Positions 45,027 to 53,951 of a DNA stretch of 64,000 nt are shown in pieces. The stretch is taken from positions 326,164 through 390,163 of the forward strand of contig JAYQSQ010000011.1 of NCBI GenBank assembly GCA_038146985.1. Reading direction: 5' to 3'. Made by a program: the position numbers and the translations under genes. Source of the DNA: JADHLJ01 sp038146985. GTDB taxonomy: Bacteria > Pseudomonadota > Alphaproteobacteria > Thalassobaculales > Thalassobaculaceae. The notes under the pieces are model-generated. The model was not told the origin of the DNA, ran no database searches, and saw only the letters and a program-made list of their open reading frames with translations. Within the stretch, counting starts at the first letter, position 1. Each line of letters opens with the position of its first letter.

Positions 45027-45749
45027 GTGGCGTCACCGGTTGAACAGTTCAAGCTGAAGCCCCTGCTTCCCCTGGAAGTCGGTGGATTGGACCTGTCCTA
45101 CACGACCTCGGCGCTGTGGATGACGATCACGGTGATCGGCGTCACCGCGTTCCTGACCTTGAGCATGCGCGGCGGGCGCCTGGTGCCGGGCCGCTGGCAG
45201 TCGATGGCCGAAATGGCCTATGAATTCGTCGCCAACATGGTGCGGGAGAATATCGGTAACGAGGGGCGGCAGTATTTCCCCTTCGTATTCACGCTGTTCC
45301 TGTTCATCCTGTTCGGCAACCTGATGGGGATGATCCCCTACGCCTATACCTTCACCAGCCAGATCATCGTGACTTTCGCGATGGCCTTCGCGATCTTCGT
45401 CGGTGTGACGATCCTGGGGCTGGTGCGGCACGGCTTTCATTTCTTCACCTTGTTTTTTCCCTCGGGCACGCCGATCGCGCTGGCGCCGGTTCTGATCCCG
45501 ATCGAGGTGATCTCGTATTTCGTGCGCCCGGTCAGCCTGTCGGTGCGGCTTTTCGCGAACATGATGGCCGGCCACACGATGATGAAGGTGTTCGGCGGCT
45601 TCGTCATAGCGCTGGGCATCTTCGGCGTGGCACCGATGGTCCTGATCGTCGCGCTGACCGGCTTTGAAATCCTCGTCGCGGTTCTGCAGGCCTATGTCTT
45701 TACCATGCTGACCTGCATGTATCTCAACGACGCCATCCACCTTCACTGA
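45027..45749 (+). CDS. atpB: F0F1 ATP synthase subunit a
   Basis: 240 residues, GTG start at 45027 after GAGGGGAA. Five to six TM helices. The essential proton-channel Arg is in RPVSLSVRLFANMMAGH; partner residues lie in the final helices (GFEILVAVLQAYVFTMLTCMYLNDAIH). Forms the half-channels against the c-ring in the inner membrane. Confidence 0.97.
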   Translation: MASPVEQFKLKPLLPLEVGGLDLSYTTSALWMTITVIGVTAFLTLSMRGGRLVPGRWQSMAEMAYEFVANMVRENIGNEGRQYFPFVFTLFLFILFGNLMGMIPYAYTFTSQIIVTFAMAFAIFVGVTILGLVRHGFHFFTLFFPSGTPIALAPVLIPIEVISYFVRPVSLSVRLFANMMAGHTMMKVFGGFVIALGIFGVAPMVLIVALTGFEILVAVLQAYVFTMLTCMYLNDAIHLH

Positions 45750-45826
45750 CGGTCGGACGCTCCCGGCCGTTCCCTGGAACCACCACTCAACCAAACCGCT
45801 CTATCTCGTAAGGAAGGACATCTGTC

Positions 45827-46051
45827 ATGGAACTCGACGCCGCGAAGATGATTGGAGCCGGCCTCGCCGTGATCGCCCTGGCGGGCGTCGGTGTCGGCAT
45901 CGGCAACATCTTCTCCTCCCTGGTTTCCTCGATCGCCCGCAACCCGGCCGCCCGGGGCGAGGTTTTCGGCATCGGCATTCTCGGCTTCGCGCTGACGGAA
46001 GCCATCGCGCTGTTCGCGCTGCTGATTTCCTTCCTGATCCTGTTCACCTGA
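45827..46051 (+). CDS. atpE: F0F1 ATP synthase subunit c
   Basis: 74 residues, two-helix hairpin. Polar loop ARNPAARGE and the proton-carrying Glu58 in GFALTEAIALFALLISFLILF. Glycine-rich helix one (GVGVGIGNI). Ion motif is proton-type rather than sodium-type (no Q...ES/T signature). A good ribosome site AAGGA precedes the ATG. Confidence 0.97.
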   Translation: MELDAAKMIGAGLAVIALAGVGVGIGNIFSSLVSSIARNPAARGEVFGIGILGFALTEAIALFALLISFLILFT

Positions 46052-46116
46052 TTGCCGGCGCCCGACGCCGCCGTCCGTTGGACGCGCGGCGTGGGTCCCA
46101 GGCGAGAGGAGAGCAC

Positions 46117-46734
46117 ATGCGCGCGAATCCCGATTCGTTGAGGAGCGTTGCCCTCGGCGGCTTTGCCGGCATCCTGGCCCTCGGGGCCACGATGGCCTTG
46201 CCGGCATCGGCTAGGGCGGCGTCCGAGGCGGGCGAAGCGAAGCTTCCCCAGCTCGACATCCAGACCTACCCGTCGCAGATCTTCTGGCTGATCGTCGCCT
46301 TCATCGTTCTGTATTTCCTGGTATCGAAAATCGCGGTTCCTCGGATTTCCGAGGTCCTGAGCGAACGCGACGAGCGGATCGCCGACGATCTGGACAAGGC
46401 GGAAAGCTTCAAGCAAGAAGCCGAACAGGTGCGGTCGGAATACGAGAAGGCGCTGGGCGAGGCGCGGGACAAGGCGCATGCCGCGACCCGCGAGGCTCAG
46501 GAGGCGGCGGCCAAGAGCGGCGCCGCGCTCGAGGCGGAATCCCATGCCAAGATCAACGCGATGCTGAAGGACGCCGAAAGCCGGATCGCCACGGCCAGGG
46601 CCGAGGCGGTCAGCAATGTGCGCACCGTGGCCCGCGACGTCGCCGGCGACGCGGTCTCCAAGCTGATCGGGGTCCAGGTCGCGGAAGCGGAAGTCGAGCG
46701 GGTGATCGATGCCGCGATGGAGGCCCGGTCATGA
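46117..46734 (+). CDS. atpG: F0F1 ATP synthase subunit b'
   Basis: 205 residues from ATG 46117 (GAGAGGAGAG upstream). It has a signal-like N-terminal segment (GGFAGILALGATMALPASARA) before the membrane anchor IFWLIVAFIVLYFLVSKIAVP, then a long charged coiled coil. This N-terminal extension is common in b' of Rhodospirillum-type bacteria. Pairs with b to form the peripheral stalk. The stop overlaps atpF as ATGA. Symbol usage varies (atpF', atpX, atpG). Confidence 0.9.
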   Translation: MRANPDSLRSVALGGFAGILALGATMALPASARAASEAGEAKLPQLDIQTYPSQIFWLIVAFIVLYFLVSKIAVPRISEVLSERDERIADDLDKAESFKQEAEQVRSEYEKALGEARDKAHAATREAQEAAAKSGAALEAESHAKINAMLKDAESRIATARAEAVSNVRTVARDVAGDAVSKLIGVQVAEAEVERVIDAAMEARS

Positions 46735-47222
46735 GCGAGTTTCAATTCGGCCCCTCCGAGGCGGTCGCGGTCGCCTTCGTCATCTTCGTCGTTCTGGTGC
46801 TCTGGAAGGGCGTTGCCAAGATCACCGTCGGCCTGGACAAGCGCGCCCAGGACATCCGCACCCAGCTCGACGAGGCGCAGAGGCTCCGCGAGGAAGCTCA
46901 GGCGGCACTGGCAGGCTATCAGCGCCAGCAGCGTGATGCCCTGGCCGAGGCCGAGGAAATCATCGCCCAGGCCAAGCAAGAGGCGGAGCGGATGAAGAAG
47001 GACGCGGCCGCGGCCCTGGCGGCGACTCTCAAGCGCCGCGAGGAACAGGCGGTCGACCGCATCGCCCAGGCCGAGGCCAAGGCGCTGCAGGACGTACGCA
47101 ACCAGGCGGTTGACCTGGCGATTGCCGCGACCGGCCGGCTGATCGGCGAAAGCATGACGGCGGATGTGCAGAACCGTCTGATCGGCGATGCGACCGGAGA
47201 GTTGACCGGCAAGCTCCAGTAG
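46731..47222 (+). CDS. atpF: F0F1 ATP synthase subunit b
   Basis: 163 residues: membrane anchor AVAVAFVIFVVLVLWKGVAKI, then a right-handed coiled-coil helix (ALAEAEEIIAQAKQEAERMKKDAAAALAATL), ending in the delta-binding tail. Overlaps b' by four bases, so expression is translationally coupled at near 1:1. Last gene of the F0 operon; a hairpin terminator follows 25 bases later. Confidence 0.95.
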   Translation: MSEFQFGPSEAVAVAFVIFVVLVLWKGVAKITVGLDKRAQDIRTQLDEAQRLREEAQAALAGYQRQQRDALAEAEEIIAQAKQEAERMKKDAAAALAATLKRREEQAVDRIAQAEAKALQDVRNQAVDLAIAATGRLIGESMTADVQNRLIGDATGELTGKLQ

Positions 47223-47247
47223 CGGCGCGACGTTGCGGGAATACGGG

Positions 47248-47280
47248 ACGGCGGCCGGGCTTCGGTCGCCGTTTTCTTTT
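47248..47280 (+). terminator. Rho-independent terminator of the F0 operon
   Basis: Nine-pair stem ACGGCGGCC (47248-47256) / GGTCGCCGT (47264-47272) with one G-U pair and a GGGCTTC loop, followed by TTTCTTTT. Strong intrinsic terminator, 25 nt after the atpF stop. Confidence 0.85.
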
Positions 47281-47388
47281 GACGGCGGCCGCCACGAAGA
47301 TCGAGGTTTTCACCTCCGCGATCCGTTGCGATCACGGCAGAGTGGTATAAGTAGGACAGACGATTTCCGGGCCGGACAGGGAAAGACC

Positions 47389-47904
47389 ATGGATCTGAAG
47401 CACCATATCCGCCAAGTGCCGGATTTCCCGAAGCCGGGGATCCTGTTCTATGACATCTCGACCCTGCTCGGCCATGCCGAGGCGTGGCGGGAATGCGTGC
47501 GCCAGCTGCATGCGGCGGTCGCGCCGTTCAAGCCGGATTTGCTCGCGGGTATCGAGTCCCGAGGCTTTCTGGTCGCCGCCCCCCTGGCGCTGGAAATGGG
47601 GCTGGGATTCCAGATGATCCGCAAGCGCGGCAAACTTCCGGGAGCGACGGTTTCCTACAGTTACGATCTGGAATACGGCACCGATACGATCGAAATTCAG
47701 GAAGGCGCGGTGAAGCCCGGACAACGGGTGGTCATCCTCGACGACTTGCTGGCCACCGGCGGGACGCTGCGGGCGGCATCGGATCTGTTGAAGCAGATCG
47801 GCGCCGATGTCGCCGGCGGCGCCTGCATCATGGAACTGAGCTTCCTGAAAGGCCGGGACCGGCTCGATATCCCCTTCGAAACCCTGCTGCGCTACGACGA
47901 ATAG
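47389..47904 (+). CDS. apt: Adenine phosphoribosyltransferase
   Basis: 171 residues from ATG 47389 (GGGAAAG upstream). N-terminal DLKHHIRQVPDFPKPGILFYDISTLL, flexible loop SRGFLVAAPLALEMGLGFQMIRKRGKLPG, and PRPP-binding motif RVVILDDLLATGGTLRAA. Converts adenine plus PRPP to AMP in purine salvage. Own promoter expected, since a terminator precedes it. Confidence 0.95.
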   Translation: MDLKHHIRQVPDFPKPGILFYDISTLLGHAEAWRECVRQLHAAVAPFKPDLLAGIESRGFLVAAPLALEMGLGFQMIRKRGKLPGATVSYSYDLEYGTDTIEIQEGAVKPGQRVVILDDLLATGGTLRAASDLLKQIGADVAGGACIMELSFLKGRDRLDIPFETLLRYDE

Positions 47905-47922
47905 AGCCGAGGCGCCATCGAG

Positions 47923-48912
47923 TCAGCTGATCCGGATCACCGCGCGGCCCCTTACGCCGCCGGCGAGGATCTCCTTCGACAGCCGCGGCAGGTCGTCCAG
48001 GCTGTGCAGCTCGGTCATTGCCTGAAGTTTGTCCAAGGGCAGATCCCGCGCCACCCGACGCCAGGTCTCCAGCCGGGGTGCCTTGGGACACATCACCGAA
48101 TCGATGCCCAACAGGTTCACGCCCCTGAGCAGGAACGGCAGGACCGTGCCCGACAGCTCGTTGCCGCCGGCGAGCCCCACCGCCGCCGCAGAGCCGCCAT
48201 AGGCCATTTGCGTCAACAGGTTCGAGAGCGTGCTCCCACCGACATTATCAATGGCGCCGGCGAACCGCTCGCGGGCCAGGGGCCGGCTTGGTGGCTCCGC
48301 GAGCTCGGCCCGGTCGATGATGGTCTTGGCTCCGAGCGATTTAAGGTAATCCGCCTGCTCGGACCGCCCGGTCGACGCCGCGACGTCATAGCCGAGCTTG
48401 GCCAGGATCGCCGTGGCGACGCTGCCAACCCCGCCCGAGGCTCCGGTCACCAGCACCTCGCCGGCGCCGGGCGTGACCCCGTGAGCCTCCAGCGCCTGGA
48501 CCGCCAGCATCGCCGTGAAACCCGCCGTTCCCACCGCCATGGCCGCTTCCAGGGAGAGCCCGTCCGGCAGGGGAACCAGCCATTCGCCCTTGACCCGGGC
48601 CAGTTCCGCATGGCCGCCCCAATGAATCTCGCCGACCCGCCAGCCGGTCAGGACCACCCGGTCTCCCGGCTTGAAATCCGGGTTGTCCGAGGCCTCCACG
48701 GTGCCGGAGAAGTCGATTCCCGGGACATGCGGGTAGTCGCGGACCAGGCGGCCGATCCCATTGATCACCATGCCGTCCTTGTAGTTGACGGTCGAATGGC
48801 TGACCCGAACCAGCACGTCGCCGTCGGGCAGGTCGGCATCCTTGAGCGTCTCGAATGCGGCCGAGACCTTGCGGTCGGCCTCTCGCAGCACCAGGGCGCG
48901 GAAATCGGTCAT
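47923..48912 (-). CDS. acuI: Acrylyl-CoA reductase-type MDR oxidoreductase (AcuI/YhdH family)
   Basis: 329 residues. HSTVNYKDGMVINGIGRLVRDYPHVPGIDFSGTV is the AcuI/YhdH signature; NADPH-binding VLVTGASGGVGSVATAILAKLGYDVAASTG. AcuI reduces acryloyl-CoA to propionyl-CoA with NADPH, important in DMSP and 3-hydroxypropionate metabolism; YhdH has broader enone activity. It follows the thiolase-like gene by 20 bp on the same strand. No dmd or ddd genes are in the window, so DMSP use is not demonstrated. Confidence 0.82.
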   Translation of the reverse strand: MTDFRALVLREADRKVSAAFETLKDADLPDGDVLVRVSHSTVNYKDGMVINGIGRLVRDYPHVPGIDFSGTVEASDNPDFKPGDRVVLTGWRVGEIHWGGHAELARVKGEWLVPLPDGLSLEAAMAVGTAGFTAMLAVQALEAHGVTPGAGEVLVTGASGGVGSVATAILAKLGYDVAASTGRSEQADYLKSLGAKTIIDRAELAEPPSRPLARERFAGAIDNVGGSTLSNLLTQMAYGGSAAAVGLAGGNELSGTVLPFLLRGVNLLGIDSVMCPKAPRLETWRRVARDLPLDKLQAMTELHSLDDLPRLSKEILAGGVRGRAVIRIS

Positions 48913-48932
48913 TCCTGACTCTCCGGATTGGC

Positions 48933-50099
48933 TTAGCGGATCGGCTCCAGGATCGAGACCACGTTGGCGACCGCGACGCCGCCCATGTTGAAGATGCCGC
49001 CGAGCTTGGCGCCGGGGATCTGCATCTCACCGGCCGCGCCGCGCAGCTGCATGGCGGTCAGCACGTGCATCGACACGCCGGTCGCCCCGATCGGATGCCC
49101 CTTTGCCTTCAGGCCGCCGGACGGGTTTACCGGCAGCTTGCCGTCCTTGTGGGTAAGGCCTTCCTCGATCACCTTGTAGCCCTCGCCCGGCTTGGCGAGG
49201 CCCATGGCCTCGTACTCGATCAGTTCGGCGATGGTGAAGCAGTCATGGGTCTCGACGAAGGAGAGATCGTCCAGGGTCAGCCCGGCCTTGCCGAGCGCCT
49301 GGCCCCAGGCCTGGGTGCAGCCCTCGAACCTGATCACGTCGCGCTTCGACATGGGCAGGAAGTCGTTGACATGCGCCCGGCTGCGGAAGGCCACCGCCTT
49401 GGGCCGGCCAAGCGCTGTCTCGACGTCGGTCAGCACCAGCGCCGCCGCGCCGTCCGAAACCAGCGAGCAGTCGGTACGCCGGAGCGGGCCCGCCACCAGC
49501 GGGTTCTTGTCGGTCACGTCGCGGCAGAACTCGAAGCCCAGGTCCTTGCGGATCTGCGCATAGGGGTTCGACACGCCGTTCTTGTGGTTCTTGGCGGCGA
49601 TCCGGGCCAGCGCGTCTGACTGGTCGCCGTAACGCTGATAGTAGGTCTGGGCGATCTGGCCGAAGACGCCCGCGAAACCGCCCTCGATGCCGGATTCCTC
49701 TTTCAGATAGCTTGCGGTCAGCAGCGCCTCGCCCACCGCCGGGCCCTTGAGGTCGGTCATCTTCTCGACCCCGACCACCAGCACCACCTTGCCACGCCGG
49801 GCCTCGATGAAGTCGATACCCTGATGCACCGCCGAACTGCCGGTGGCGCAGGCATTTTCAACCCGGGTCGCGGGCTTGAAGCGGAAACCGTCCGAGGCCT
49901 GCATCACCAGCGACGCGGTGAAGCCCTGGGGCGAGAAGCCGCCGCCGAAATGGCCGAGATAGATCGCGTCCACGTCTTTCGGCTCGAAGCCGGCATCGGC
50001 CACCGCCTCGGCAGCGACCTTGACGACCATGCTCTCCACGTCCTCGCCGTCGCGCCGCCCGAACGGCAAATGCGACCATCCAACGATGCAAGCGGTCAT
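48933..50099 (-). CDS. Thiolase-fold acetyl-CoA acetyltransferase (SCP2/lipid-transfer type)
   Basis: 388 residues from ATG 50099 (GGGAGAAC upstream); the longer frame adds 61 basic residues without similarity. Nucleophilic Cys in VENACATGSSAVHQG, NPSGGLKAKGHPIGATGVSMHVL with the catalytic His, and VETHDCFTIAELIEYEAMGL. The usual C-terminal CxG thiolase motif is altered (MGGVAVANVVSI), as in SCP2-type thiolases. Likely acts in acyl-CoA side-chain or branched-chain degradation. A perfect palindrome lies about 42 bp upstream of the start. Confidence 0.85.
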   Translation of the reverse strand: MTACIVGWSHLPFGRRDGEDVESMVVKVAAEAVADAGFEPKDVDAIYLGHFGGGFSPQGFTASLVMQASDGFRFKPATRVENACATGSSAVHQGIDFIEARRGKVVLVVGVEKMTDLKGPAVGEALLTASYLKEESGIEGGFAGVFGQIAQTYYQRYGDQSDALARIAAKNHKNGVSNPYAQIRKDLGFEFCRDVTDKNPLVAGPLRRTDCSLVSDGAAALVLTDVETALGRPKAVAFRSRAHVNDFLPMSKRDVIRFEGCTQAWGQALGKAGLTLDDLSFVETHDCFTIAELIEYEAMGLAKPGEGYKVIEEGLTHKDGKLPVNPSGGLKAKGHPIGATGVSMHVLTAMQLRGAAGEMQIPGAKLGGIFNMGGVAVANVVSILEPIR

Positions 50100-50140
50100 G
50101 GCTGTTCTCCCAGAGTTGCGGTTGGCCGTTCTCACGGCAT

Positions 50141-50154
50141 GTCGGTTGACCGAC
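50141..50154. promoter_or_regulatory. Candidate operator palindrome between thiolase and Mla operons
   Basis: GTCGGTTGACCGAC is a fully self-complementary-armed 14-mer (GTCGGT-TG-ACCGAC) placed 42 bp upstream of the thiolase ATG within the 264-bp divergent region. Size and symmetry suit a TetR/GntR-type dimer. No regulator gene is adjacent. The rest of the gap shows nothing else. Confidence 0.35.
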
Positions 50155-50363
50155 CTTATAGCGGAAAGTCGGGGGCGGAGTCTTGGCCGGTGGCACACCA
50201 CGGCGCTGCCGCGCGACGAAACCGGGATGACCTGCCCAGGCCGGCCCGCTATTGTTGGCGGGCGCCGTGACGGAACGGGCATCGCGAGCGGCGGCTGGCA
50301 ATGCGGGGGCCGAGCGGTTCCGGGCGGCGCGGGCCAGGGAACGCGAGACCCGAGGGGGGCTGG

Positions 50364-51500
50364 GTGGCGAGCGATACGTCGCGATTTCTAAGCGTCCGGG
50401 ATGATCAGGGCACGCTACGGGTTTCCGTCGCGGATGCCTGGACCCTGGATGCAGCGATCGCCCTCAACGACGAGATGCGCGCCCTGGCGGCCAGGGGAGC
50501 ATCGTCGGTTTCCCTGGACGGATCGGGGCTGACGGCGCTGGACAGCGCCGGCGCCTGGGTTCTCGGCCGTACTCTGCGCGCGCTCTCCGAGCGGGGCGCG
50601 GCGGTCCAAATCGACGGCCTGCGCGACGATTACCGCGCGCTGCTCGAGAAGACCGAGATCGGCGGCCTCGACATTCCGTTCTCGATCCCCCGGCGCCCGG
50701 CCCTGGTCGGCCTGCTGGAACGCACCGGCACATCGGCGGTTTCCACCTTTCATACCGGCGTTGACCTGCTCGGCTTCCTGGGTCTCACCCTGGTCACGCT
50801 CGGGCGCATCCTCACCGGCCGGGCGCGGCTACGCTGGATCGCGCTGTTGCGCCAGGTCGAAGCGGTCGGCTTCGACGCCCTGCCCATCGTCGGCCTGCTC
50901 TGCTTTTTGGTCGGCGTGGTGCTCGCCTATATGGGAGCCTTGCAGCTGCAGCGTTTCGGAGCCTCGATCCTGACGGTCAACCTGGTTGGCGTATCGGTGC
51001 TGCGCGAGATCGGCGTCCTGCTGACCGCGATCATCGTCGCCGGCCGCTCGGGAAGCGCGTTCACCGCCCAGATCGGCACCATGAAGGTCAACCAGGAAGT
51101 CGATGCGATGGAAACCCTTGGCCTTTCGCCTGTGGATGTCCTGGTGATCCCGCGGCTGGTGGCGCTGTTCATCGCCCTGCCCCTGCTGGTGTTCTTCGGC
51201 GACATGCTCGGCCTGATCGGCGGCGCGGTGATCTCGGTGCTGTATCTCGATCTTTCCTTCGGACAGTTTCTCGTCCAGCTGAAGGACGCTGTCGATTTCT
51301 GGGATTTCGGCACCGGCATGATCAAGGCGCCGGTCTTTGCCTATGTCATCGCCCTGGTGAGCTGTCACCAGGGCTTGCAGGTCTCCGGAAGTGCCGAAAG
51401 CGTCGGCACCCGCACGACGGCCTCAGTCGTCCAGTCGATCTTCCTGGTGATCGTTCTCGACGCGGTCTTCGCCATCTTTTTCGCGGAGCTTGGGATATGA
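50364..51500 (+). CDS. mlaE: MlaE family lipid ABC transporter permease with N-terminal STAS domain
   Basis: 378 residues from GTG 50364 (CGAGGGGGGC upstream). N-terminal STAS-like domain of about 95 residues (LRVSVADAWTLDAAIALNDEMRALA...GSGLTALDSAGAWVLGRTL), the role of MlaB in E. coli, is fused to an MlaE permease with five TM helices (VEAVGFDALPIVGLLCFLVGVVLAYMGALQLQRFGA; GVLLTAIIVAGRSGSAFTAQIGTMKVNQEVDAMETLGL). Moves phospholipids or sterol-like lipids between membranes. Overlaps the ATPase gene as ATGA. Confidence 0.92.
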   Translation: MASDTSRFLSVRDDQGTLRVSVADAWTLDAAIALNDEMRALAARGASSVSLDGSGLTALDSAGAWVLGRTLRALSERGAAVQIDGLRDDYRALLEKTEIGGLDIPFSIPRRPALVGLLERTGTSAVSTFHTGVDLLGFLGLTLVTLGRILTGRARLRWIALLRQVEAVGFDALPIVGLLCFLVGVVLAYMGALQLQRFGASILTVNLVGVSVLREIGVLLTAIIVAGRSGSAFTAQIGTMKVNQEVDAMETLGLSPVDVLVIPRLVALFIALPLLVFFGDMLGLIGGAVISVLYLDLSFGQFLVQLKDAVDFWDFGTGMIKAPVFAYVIALVSCHQGLQVSGSAESVGTRTTASVVQSIFLVIVLDAVFAIFFAELGI

Positions 51501-52309
51501 GCCCGGCCGAGCTGATGGCCGCCACCGACGATACCGTCGACGCGGCAATCCGGGTGCGCGGCCTGCGCACCCAGTTCGGCGTTCAGGTGATCCATGACGG
51601 GCTCGATCTGACGGTACGGCGCGGCGAGGTGCTGGGGGTCGTGGGCGGCTCGGGAACCGGGAAATCGGTGCTGATGCGGACCATCATCGGCCTGCAGCGG
51701 CCCGCCAGCGGGGATATCGAACTGCTGGGCGAACGGATCACCGCCTCCGCCGGCACGCCGGCGACACGGCGCCTGCAAGGCCGATTCGGCATGATGTTCC
51801 AGGACGGCGCGCTGTTCAGCTCCCAGACCGTCGCCCAGAACATCCAGGCGCCGATGCGCGAGCGCGGCGGCATCCCGGGCGACCTGATGGACGAGCTGGC
51901 GCGGCTGAAGGTGCAGATGGTCGGCCTGCCGCCCGAGGCAGGCGCGAAATACCCCTCGGAACTTTCCGGCGGCATGCGCAAGCGCGCGAGTCTCGCCCGG
52001 GCCCTCGCCTTGGACCCGCAGGTCGTGTTCCTGGACGAGCCGACGGCGGGCCTCGACCCGATCGGCGCCGCCGCCTTTGACGAGCTGATCCGCGACCTTC
52101 AGGCAAGCCTGAATCTCACCGTCGTGATGGTGACCCACGACCTGGACAGCCTGGCGACGATCTGCGACCGGATCGCGGTACTTATCGACAAGAAGATCAT
52201 CGTTGATACTCTGGAGGCGCTGACCCGCCACCCGCATCCCTGGATTCAGGACTACTTCCACGGACCCAGGGCCAGGGCGGCGTTCACGCCGGGCAGGACG
52301 GAGGAATAG
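51497..52309 (+). CDS. mlaF: MlaF-type ABC transporter ATP-binding protein
   Basis: 270 residues. Walker A GGSGTGKSVLMRTI, Q-loop FGMMFQDGALFSSQTV, signature ELSGGMRKRASLARALALDPQ, Walker B VVFLDEPTAGLDPIG, switch His MVTHDLDSLA. Energises lipid transport for the MlaE permease. Four-base overlap upstream, two-base gap downstream to mlaD. Confidence 0.95.
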   Translation: MSPAELMAATDDTVDAAIRVRGLRTQFGVQVIHDGLDLTVRRGEVLGVVGGSGTGKSVLMRTIIGLQRPASGDIELLGERITASAGTPATRRLQGRFGMMFQDGALFSSQTVAQNIQAPMRERGGIPGDLMDELARLKVQMVGLPPEAGAKYPSELSGGMRKRASLARALALDPQVVFLDEPTAGLDPIGAAAFDELIRDLQASLNLTVVMVTHDLDSLATICDRIAVLIDKKIIVDTLEALTRHPHPWIQDYFHGPRARAAFTPGRTEE

Positions 52310-52311
52310 GC

Positions 52312-53322
52312 ATGGAGACAAAGGCAAGCTATGTCGTGGTGGGCGCCTTCGTCTTCGGGCTCTTCGCGGCGGTGCTTGGTTTCGTCGTCTGGCTCGGCAA
52401 GCTGGATCTCGACCAGCAGAACAACGCCTACCGGATCAGCTTCCAGGGCACCGTGACCGGATTGTCGGTCGGCAGCCCCGTGCGCTATCGCGGCATCCCG
52501 GTCGGCCAGGTCAGCGACATCCAGATCGATCCGGGCAATATTGAGCGGATCGTGGTCACCATCGAGGTCGATTCCAAGGTGGCGATCAAGCGCGATGCCT
52601 TCGCGGTGCTGGAAAGCCAGGGTCTGACCGGTGTCGGCTTCATCCAGATCAAGGGAGGCACCAACGCGGCGGCAATTCTCGAGCCGGCGCCGGGAGAAAC
52701 CATCGCCGAAATTCCGGCGCGTTCCTCGGTCGTCGAGGAGGTGTTCGAATCGGCCCCGGAGATCGCCAATCAGCTCCTCGTGCTGACCAACCGGGCAGCG
52801 GCGATCCTGAGCCCGGCGAACCAGCAGTCGATCCAGAACATCCTGGCCAATCTCGATACCGTCAGCGGCGCGCTCGCCGGCGAGGCGGAGAACATCGCCG
52901 CCCTGGTCCGCAACGCCAACAACGCGACCGACAGCCTGCAGCGGCTGGTCACCACCGTGGAGCCGATCGCGGTCTCGCTGAGCAAGGATCTGGGGGATGT
53001 CGCCGCCGAATCGACGCAGACCATGGCGGCGATCCGGGGGACAGTCACCGGGGTTGACGCCGAATTGTCAACCTTGAGCGCCGATGCTTCCAAGGCTCTG
53101 ACACGGCTGAGCGACGCCGCCGAGCAGGCGCGCGGACTGATCACCGACAATCGAGGCGCGATCCGGGATTTCTCACAATCCGGCCTTTATGAGCTGACCC
53201 AGTTCCTGATCGAGGGCCGGTTGCTGCTGGAGAGCCTGAACCGGGTCACCCGGCAACTGGAACGCGATCCGGCACGCATTCTCTTCGGAAACCGTGAACG
53301 CGGAGTGGAGACAAGCAAATGA
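52312..53322 (+). CDS. mlaD: MCE-domain substrate-binding protein (MlaD family)
   Basis: 336 residues. N-terminal TM anchor (VVVGAFVFGLFAAVLGFVVWLG, about 9-31), MCE domain about 38-115 (GLSVGSPVRYRGIPVGQVSDIQIDP), then a long helical periplasmic tail with repeated Asn/Thr/Ala-rich coiled coil (about 150-310). The long tail is like YebT/PqiB-branch and mycobacterial Mce proteins and may build a periplasmic tunnel. Overlaps the lipoprotein gene by four bases. Confidence 0.93.
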   Translation: METKASYVVVGAFVFGLFAAVLGFVVWLGKLDLDQQNNAYRISFQGTVTGLSVGSPVRYRGIPVGQVSDIQIDPGNIERIVVTIEVDSKVAIKRDAFAVLESQGLTGVGFIQIKGGTNAAAILEPAPGETIAEIPARSSVVEEVFESAPEIANQLLVLTNRAAAILSPANQQSIQNILANLDTVSGALAGEAENIAALVRNANNATDSLQRLVTTVEPIAVSLSKDLGDVAAESTQTMAAIRGTVTGVDAELSTLSADASKALTRLSDAAEQARGLITDNRGAIRDFSQSGLYELTQFLIEGRLLLESLNRVTRQLERDPARILFGNRERGVETSK

Positions 53323-53951
53323 TACGGCGCCGACCAAGCCGCGGACATCTTGCGCGGACCTTCGCCGCGGCCACCATCGTTCTGGGCCTCGCGACCGCCT
53401 GCGGCATCATTCCGACGCCGTCACCGGCGCCGGAACTCTATACACTCTCTCCGAAAAGCACCTTCGACGATGGTCTCAAGCCGGTGACATGGCAATTGGG
53501 CATCGAGACCCCCACCGCGCCTGCCGGCCTCAGATCGGCGCGCATCGCGGTGACCCGCGAACCGCTGACGCTGGAGTATTTCGCCGGCGCGCAATGGGTC
53601 GACGACGCGCCCGCCATGGTCCAACGGCTGCTGATCGAATCCTTCGAGAATTCCGGCCGGATCGTCGGCGTCGGTAGGCTCGCGGTCGCCCTGCGGTCCG
53701 ACTATGTGCTGCAACCCGAGTTGCGCGAGTTCCAGGCCGAGTATGCCGGTGCATCGGCGCCGACGGTGCGGGTCCGAATCAACGCCAAGCTGATCAAGAT
53801 GCCGGAGCGTCACATCGTCGCGTCCCACACCTTCGAACGGGTCATCGAGTCGCCCGACAATCGCATGCCGACGATCGTCAAGACCTTCGACGGCGCCCTG
53901 GGCAAGGTGATGCGGGATTTGGTTGTCTGGACCTTGGAAGTCAAAAACTGA
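53319..53951 (+). CDS. ABC-type transport auxiliary lipoprotein (PqiC/DUF330-like)
   Basis: 210 residues. Signal sequence RTFAAATIVLGLATAC with a lipobox ending in Cys28 (LATAC), next residue Gly. The mature part starts PAPELYTLSPKSTF, typical of the PqiC/ABC-type auxiliary family; WVDDAPAMVQRLLIESFENSGRI is the conserved core. Expected on the outer membrane inner leaflet, receiving lipid from the MCE tunnel. Last gene of the four-gene operon. Confidence 0.85.
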   Translation: MIRRRPSRGHLARTFAAATIVLGLATACGIIPTPSPAPELYTLSPKSTFDDGLKPVTWQLGIETPTAPAGLRSARIAVTREPLTLEYFAGAQWVDDAPAMVQRLLIESFENSGRIVGVGRLAVALRSDYVLQPELREFQAEYAGASAPTVRVRINAKLIKMPERHIVASHTFERVIESPDNRMPTIVKTFDGALGKVMRDLVVWTLEVKN

